A stretch of DNA of 10,695 nucleotides from Chloroflexota bacterium (GTDB lineage: Bacteria > Chloroflexota > Anaerolineae > J102), in NCBI GenBank assembly GCA_013152695.1, contig JAADFV010000011.1:1-10695 (forward strand). The letters run 5' to 3'. Below the pieces are notes generated by a model, which saw only the letters and a list, made by a program, of their open reading frames with translations, searched no databases and was not told the origin of the DNA. Shown here piece by piece: positions 6,774-10,695 of this stretch. Position 1 is the first letter of the stretch; each line of letters opens with the position of its first letter. The position numbers were made by a program, and so were the translations under genes.

Positions 6774-7531
6774 ACAACGCCCACATTCTCATTGTTGACG
6801 ATGATCAAAGTCTGGCCGACACCACCGCCGATATTCTTTCCATCAGCGGCTATCCGGTACAGGTAGCCTACAACGGTGCCCAGGCCCTAAAAAAACTGCG
6901 TTCCCTGCGTTTTGACTGTATCCTTTCTGATGTTAAAATGCCTGATATAAGCGGCGTGGAACTTTACTTACAGAGCAGGAAGTATTCACCCCGCCTTCCT
7001 TTTGTGCTGATGACTGCCTACGCCGCTCCCGAACTTATCAATCAAGGGCTCGAAGCTGGCATTCTCGCGGCATTGACAAAACCTCTAGACATGCCCCGAG
7101 TTCTCTCCTTTCTGGCCCTCCTCGACACGGACATCAGCATCATCGCCGTTGATGATGATTTCCTGTTCTGTCAGACCCTCGGTAATGAACTCCGTCACCG
7201 AGGGTATCATATTGTCAGCAGCACCGATCCCCAGCACGCACTCTCCCATATGATTGCTGACACCCAGGTGATATTAGTAGATTTTGCGCTGGGTAACAGT
7301 AAAGACCTCGACGTCTGGCGCACAATTCATAACCAATATCCGCACTTACCCATCATCCTCATCAGTAGACGCCAATATCTTTGGCAAGAGGCCCTCGCCA
7401 CTGCCCCTGACCTCGCTTCATTCCTCCACCTGAGTAAGCCCTTGCAAACCAACAAACTCACCACCCTCATTGAGGGTATTCGCCGACAACGTCTGCAAAA
7501 TGCGCTGAATCAAGAGCCGGTTCCTCGATAG
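6770..7531 (+). CDS. Tandem two-receiver response regulator without output domain
   Basis: A 253-residue protein made of two CheY-like receiver domains and little else. REC1 (about 4-118) has acidic Asp10/Asp11, phosphoacceptor Asp54 (ILSDVKMPD), Thr82 and Lys104 (TKP). REC2 (about 122-240) has Asp128/Asp129, Asp171 (ILVDFAL), Ser199 in the Thr/Ser position and Lys223 (SKP). Both sites look functional, though REC2 is more divergent and lacks the usual MP after its Asp. There is no DNA-binding, enzymatic or phosphotransfer domain, so it may act as a phosphate shuttle or sink between the kinases, or by protein contact. The ATG at 6770 overlaps the kinase stop (ATGA). An upstream in-frame start (6713) would add residues read through the kinase gene, and the receiver fold begins right after 6770. 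Confidence 0.88.
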   Translation: MNNAHILIVDDDQSLADTTADILSISGYPVQVAYNGAQALKKLRSLRFDCILSDVKMPDISGVELYLQSRKYSPRLPFVLMTAYAAPELINQGLEAGILAALTKPLDMPRVLSFLALLDTDISIIAVDDDFLFCQTLGNELRHRGYHIVSSTDPQHALSHMIADTQVILVDFALGNSKDLDVWRTIHNQYPHLPIILISRRQYLWQEALATAPDLASFLHLSKPLQTNKLTTLIEGIRRQRLQNALNQEPVPR

Positions 7532-7629
7532 ATAATGACTCAGACTGGCGACCTTCGTCCGAGTGCTTTACAGTCCCAGCCGTTATCCTATCGGAAAGCA
7601 CCTCTCGCTTAGATAACGCACCACGCATC
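7532..7629 (+). promoter_or_regulatory. Structured gap before the hybrid kinase, possible leader RNA
   Basis: This 98-base gap is the largest inside the operon. Two stems are possible on the transcript: GAGTGCTTT (7561-7569) with AAAGCA-C-CTC (7595-7604, one bulged C), and CGTTATC (7581-7587) with GATAACG (7612-7618). Because the stems interlock, they would form a pseudoknot or compete. The second ends 11 bases before the start codon at 7630, where no ribosome binding site is visible. A 25-codon open frame (7535-7612) also spans the gap, without support as a gene. I see no convincing promoter here. A regulatory role is inference from pairing only. Confidence 0.3.
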
Positions 7630-10515
7630 ATGCCCCAACAATCTGCTATTCCCAACACATCCACTATCGTCGTTATCGATGATGATCCCGGCTTTTGCCG
7701 CACACTCACCGATATCCTGGAAACACGTGGCTTACATGTAGTCGCCATCCCTGACGGTAACAAAGCCCTGAATATGATTGCTGCCAACAAACCGGCAGCC
7801 GTCTTGATCGATCTGCGTCTCCCTAAGGTGTCGGGGCTTAAATTGTTGGAGCAAATCAAGCAGGTGTCCCCAGAAACAGAGTGTATTTTGCTCACAGGCT
7901 ATGCCTCGCAGGAATCAGCCATTGCTGCGGTCAATCTTGGGGCCTTTAGCTATCTGCAAAAACCTTACGATCTGGATCAGCTGATCCTCACCGTCCAGCA
8001 GGCCGTGCAAAAATACCAGGGTACGATTTCCCTGCGCCAGCGTACGGCTGACCTCGATCTCATCAATCGCCTGAACCATGCCGCCAACCATGGCGCCAGC
8101 CTCTCAGAATTAGTCGACATCCTTTCGCGCGGTGTAAAAGAGAATTTCGGCATCTTTTCGGTAACGCTCTACCTGCTCACCCCTGATCGTACCCATCTTG
8201 AGATGGTGCAAACCTCCCTTGAAAATTCTTATTTGCAGCGGATCAGCGAAATTATCCATACCGATATACCGCCTGTTCGCCTCCCCCTGGATAAGGTACC
8301 CGACACAGCCGCACTCATCGAAAAAAAAGAACCCACCCTTCTCGAAGATCCAAAGCAAATCGAACAGTGGATCAGCAATTTTGTCGAAACCGAAACCTTA
8401 ACAGATCTCCTGCGTACGACAGTGCGTAAGGCTATTCCTCTCATTATTGACGAGCTCAACTTTGCCGCCGTCTTATGTATCCCATTGTACTCAGAGGAAG
8501 GCCCCATTGGCTTACTTGATTTTACCAGTCTCACCCCTCTGCCCGCGGGTGTGGTCGAACGCCTTACAGGTTTTAGTGAACAGCTAACCGCCATCCTCCA
8601 ACGTAAGAAAACTGAAGAAGCGCTGGCCCGCATGAGCCATGAAAATGAGCTCATCTTGAATACGATGGCAGAGGGTATTTTGGGATTGGATTTATTGGGA
8701 CGTCACACCTTTGTCAATCCAACAGCAGCCCGCATGCTCGGTTACACTATCAGCGAGCTCCTGGGACAGCCCGCCCACACCCTGTGGCATCACCATCACG
8801 CAGATGGCACACTCTATCCTGAGGAAGAATGCCCCATCTACCAAACCCTGGAACAAGGCGTCGTACATTCGGTCGATGATGATGTGTTCTGGCGCAAAGA
8901 CGGCAGCATAATCCCCGTGGCGTACACCAGTGCCCCTCTCATTGAAGATGGAGAAATCATTGGTACAGTCGTCGCTTTTCGCGATATCAGTGCCCAAAAG
9001 GAAGCAGAAGCGCAGTTGCAGCATCTTTTGACTCAAGTCAAAGAGCAATCTCAGCAACTGACGGAAGTCATGGATGCCGTCCCCGAAGGCGTCCTCTTCC
9101 TGGACAATCAGTCTTACATTGTCCTGGCCAATCGCGTGGCTCGAGAAGATTTAGAGTTCTTGGCCGGGGCACAGGTGGGTGATCTGCTCGAGCGCTTGGG
9201 TGATCGTCCTCTCAACGAGCTCCTTACTTCCCCTACAAAAGGGACCTGGCACGAAGTACAACATGAAGGCCATATCTTCGAAGTCATCGCCAGACCCATT
9301 GTCACGGGTACAGAGACAAAAGGCTGGGTCATGGTCATCAACGACGTGACCGAAGAGCGTACCCTGCAACAACAGGTGCAGCAGCAAGAGCGCCTGGCCG
9401 CGATCGGACGTCTGGCCGCCGGTATCGCTCACGACTTCAACAACATTCTTGCCGTCATCGTTCTTTATGCAAAACTGGCTTTACGTGGAGACGACATCTC
9501 TCCGACCCTGGAGGACTATCTCCAAACCATTCTCGAACAAACCAAACGTGCCAGCAATCTCATCCAGCAGATCCTCGATTTCAGCCGCCGTGCTGTTCTC
9601 GAACGCCAAGCCACCGATCTCAACCGCTTCGTTGCTTCCCAGGTTGAGCTCTTGCGACGCACCCTTCCCGAAGACATCGACATCGTCTGGACCCCTTATG
9701 GCCGCGAAGCCATGGCCAACATCGATGTCACCCGCATCCAACAGGCGATCCTGAACATTGCCATGAATGCTCGTGACGTCATGGTCGACGGGGGAAAACT
9801 CCAAATTACCCTTAAAGCCTATGACGATACCGATAACAAAGAATGCCTCACTTGTGGTCGCCCCTTAACAGGTTCCTGGTATGCCATCGAGTTTACTGAT
9901 ACGGGCCCAGGCATCGATCCGGAGATACTCCCTCACCTTTTCGAACCCTTCTTCACGACCAAAGAAGGGGGACAGGGAACCGGTTTGGGATTGGCGCAGG
10001 TGTTCGGTATCATGCAGCAGCATGAAGGCCACGTTTGGGTACAATCGCAAAAAGGCAAAGGAGCCACCTTCACCCTCCTTCTTCCTGCCGTGGCTACCAG
10101 CGCTGTGCCTCTACCCGAAACAAGAGACGATGTGGTGGTCTTGGGCCATAACGAGACTATTCTTGTCGTCGAAGACGACAAAATGGTACTGCAGGCCCTT
10201 TCCCTCACCCTCAAAGACCTCCATTATCGCGTCATTTCCGCTGCTCACGGCCGCGAAGCTTTGGACATTTTGAAAAAACATGGAAAAGAAATTTCCCTGG
10301 TTTTGACCGACATGGTCATGCCGGTCATGGGCGGTAAGGCACTGTTCTACACGATCAAGGAACGCCGCTATAACATCCCCGTGATGATTATCACCGGCCA
10401 CCCCATGGAAGCAGAGCTAGAAAAACTACGCCAGGAAGGCCTTGGAGACTGGATACTCAAGCCCCCTGACCCCCTCATACTTTCTCAGAAAATTGCCCGT
10501 CTCCTGCGGAAATAA
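7630..10515 (+). CDS. Hybrid histidine kinase REC-GAF-PAS-PAS-HK-REC
   Basis: A 961-residue soluble hybrid kinase. The N-terminal receiver (about 12-128) has Asp18/Asp19, Asp61 (LIDLRLP), Thr89 and Lys111. A GAF-like domain follows (about 143-325), then a PAS domain (about 338-455) with the HHHHADGTLYPEEECPI and FWRKDGS motifs of a common PAS subfamily, and a second, weaker PAS (about 476-575). The kinase core has His601 in IAHDFNNILAVI, N-box Asn709/Asn713, G1 DTGPGI (757-762), FEPFFTTK (771-778) and G2 GTGLGLA (783-789). A CLTCG motif (Cys739, Cys742) sits between the N-box and G1. The C-terminal receiver (about 842-960) has Asp849/Asp850, Asp894 (LTDMVMP), Thr922 and Lys944. Input at the first receiver and output at the second suggest a relay node fed by the upstream kinases. 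The reading frame stays open upstream but has no other start codon. Final output partner unknown. Confidence 0.92.
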   Translation: MPQQSAIPNTSTIVVIDDDPGFCRTLTDILETRGLHVVAIPDGNKALNMIAANKPAAVLIDLRLPKVSGLKLLEQIKQVSPETECILLTGYASQESAIAAVNLGAFSYLQKPYDLDQLILTVQQAVQKYQGTISLRQRTADLDLINRLNHAANHGASLSELVDILSRGVKENFGIFSVTLYLLTPDRTHLEMVQTSLENSYLQRISEIIHTDIPPVRLPLDKVPDTAALIEKKEPTLLEDPKQIEQWISNFVETETLTDLLRTTVRKAIPLIIDELNFAAVLCIPLYSEEGPIGLLDFTSLTPLPAGVVERLTGFSEQLTAILQRKKTEEALARMSHENELILNTMAEGILGLDLLGRHTFVNPTAARMLGYTISELLGQPAHTLWHHHHADGTLYPEEECPIYQTLEQGVVHSVDDDVFWRKDGSIIPVAYTSAPLIEDGEIIGTVVAFRDISAQKEAEAQLQHLLTQVKEQSQQLTEVMDAVPEGVLFLDNQSYIVLANRVAREDLEFLAGAQVGDLLERLGDRPLNELLTSPTKGTWHEVQHEGHIFEVIARPIVTGTETKGWVMVINDVTEERTLQQQVQQQERLAAIGRLAAGIAHDFNNILAVIVLYAKLALRGDDISPTLEDYLQTILEQTKRASNLIQQILDFSRRAVLERQATDLNRFVASQVELLRRTLPEDIDIVWTPYGREAMANIDVTRIQQAILNIAMNARDVMVDGGKLQITLKAYDDTDNKECLTCGRPLTGSWYAIEFTDTGPGIDPEILPHLFEPFFTTKEGGQGTGLGLAQVFGIMQQHEGHVWVQSQKGKGATFTLLLPAVATSAVPLPETRDDVVVLGHNETILVVEDDKMVLQALSLTLKDLHYRVISAAHGREALDILKKHGKEISLVLTDMVMPVMGGKALFYTIKERRYNIPVMIITGHPMEAELEKLRQEGLGDWILKPPDPLILSQKIARLLRK

Positions 10516-10543
10516 TTGGTTGTCGATAGTCGACAGTCCTCAG

Positions 10544-10595
10544 TCGTCGCCACGAGAGCCCTGGTCTTTGGAAAAAGCACCTCTCGTGGTGGCGA
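10544..10595 (+). terminator. Strong hairpin after the operon, possible terminator
   Basis: The RNA arms 10544-10558 and 10581-10595 pair over 15 positions around a 22-base loop. The inner nine pairs (CCACGAGAG with CTCTCGTGG) are perfect, and the outer part includes two G-U pairs. Those wobble pairs form only in the + strand transcript, which fits RNA structure at the end of this operon. It lies 28 bases after the last stop. There is no U-tract after it (it is followed by AAAAAGGGG), so it is not a standard intrinsic terminator and may instead stabilise the 3' end or assist another termination route. Confidence 0.45.
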
Positions 10596-10623
10596 AAAAA
10601 GGGGCACGACGGTGTGGGTGTCT

Positions 10624-10677
10624 TGTGTTGCGCCGCATCACGGATGCGGCTGACGCCTGCTACGCGATGGAAGGACG
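10624..10677. repeat. Palindromic dispersed-type repeat, right copy (inverted)
   Basis: This is the inverted partner of the element at 11-64, matching it at 47 of 54 positions. The hairpin core at 10632-10650 keeps both 8-base arms, GCCGCATC and GATGCGGC, with loop ACG in place of CAT. The differences cluster in the outer part, while the hairpin and the adjacent GGCGTCA/TGACGCC segment are conserved. That pattern points to selection on, or spread through, the hairpin. The two copies face each other across the operon. Confidence 0.75.
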
Positions 10678-10695
10678 AACGCGAGTGACAGCAGG

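Noticed and set aside
7535..7612. 25-codon open frame as a leader peptide before the hybrid kinase
   Set aside because: No ribosome binding site, no run of regulatory codons, and short frames like this are common by chance.
7467..7895. 142-codon antisense open frame spanning the internal gap
   Set aside because: It overlaps the ends of two well-supported + strand receiver genes and has no recognisable domain.
10516..10550. GTCGATAGTCGACAGTC-like short repeats as a CRISPR or tandem array
   Set aside because: Only a few imperfect short units are present, with no regular repeat-spacer spacing.

Overview
The window holds nine intact genes, all on the + strand, that read as one signalling operon. 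The first half is a stressosome module, rsbR-rsbS-rsbT, followed by a second RsbT-type kinase and an RsbX/SpoIIE-type phosphatase. The second half is a phosphorelay set: a soluble PAS-GAF histidine kinase with an RsbU-type N-terminus, a membrane PAS histidine kinase, a two-receiver response regulator, and a 961-residue hybrid kinase with receivers at both ends. No tRNA, rRNA, CRISPR array, transposase or phage gene is visible.

Organism: the kinase cores (SHELRNPLGVI followed by NAVYYLK, RQEKLAVLGRLA linkers, long PAS/GAF hybrid kinases) look like those common in Chloroflexota, especially Anaerolineae and relatives. This is family resemblance only; no marker gene is present, so the assignment is tentative. 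Base composition is moderate and similar across the genes.

Layout: 1-494 has no convincing gene. It carries a palindromic repeat at 11-64 and a good sigma70-type promoter (-35 at 400-405, -10 at 423-428, 17-base spacer). 495-3139 is the tightly packed stressosome block, with gaps of 2 bases or stop/start overlaps. 3217-5190 and 5220-6773 are two histidine kinases with related catalytic cores. 6770-7531 is a REC-REC protein. 7532-7629 is the only sizeable gap inside the operon and can fold into interlocking stems. 7630-10515 is the hybrid kinase. 10516-10695 has a strong hairpin (10544-10595) and an inverted copy (10624-10677) of the repeat seen at 11-64, so the whole unit is bracketed by inverted palindromic repeats.

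How it may work: RsbR and RsbS would form the stressosome core that holds RsbT. On stress, RsbT would phosphorylate them and be released, and the PP2C phosphatase would reset the core. In Bacillus, freed RsbT binds the N-terminal domain of RsbU to switch on a phosphatase leading to sigma B. Here no sigma factor, RsbV, RsbW or complete RsbU is present. The RsbU-type RsbT-binding domain instead sits on the front of a histidine kinase. The main inference is that released RsbT drives a histidine kinase, and so a His-Asp phosphorelay, directly. The final output is not in the window: no receiver here carries a DNA-binding or enzymatic output domain apart from the hybrid kinase.
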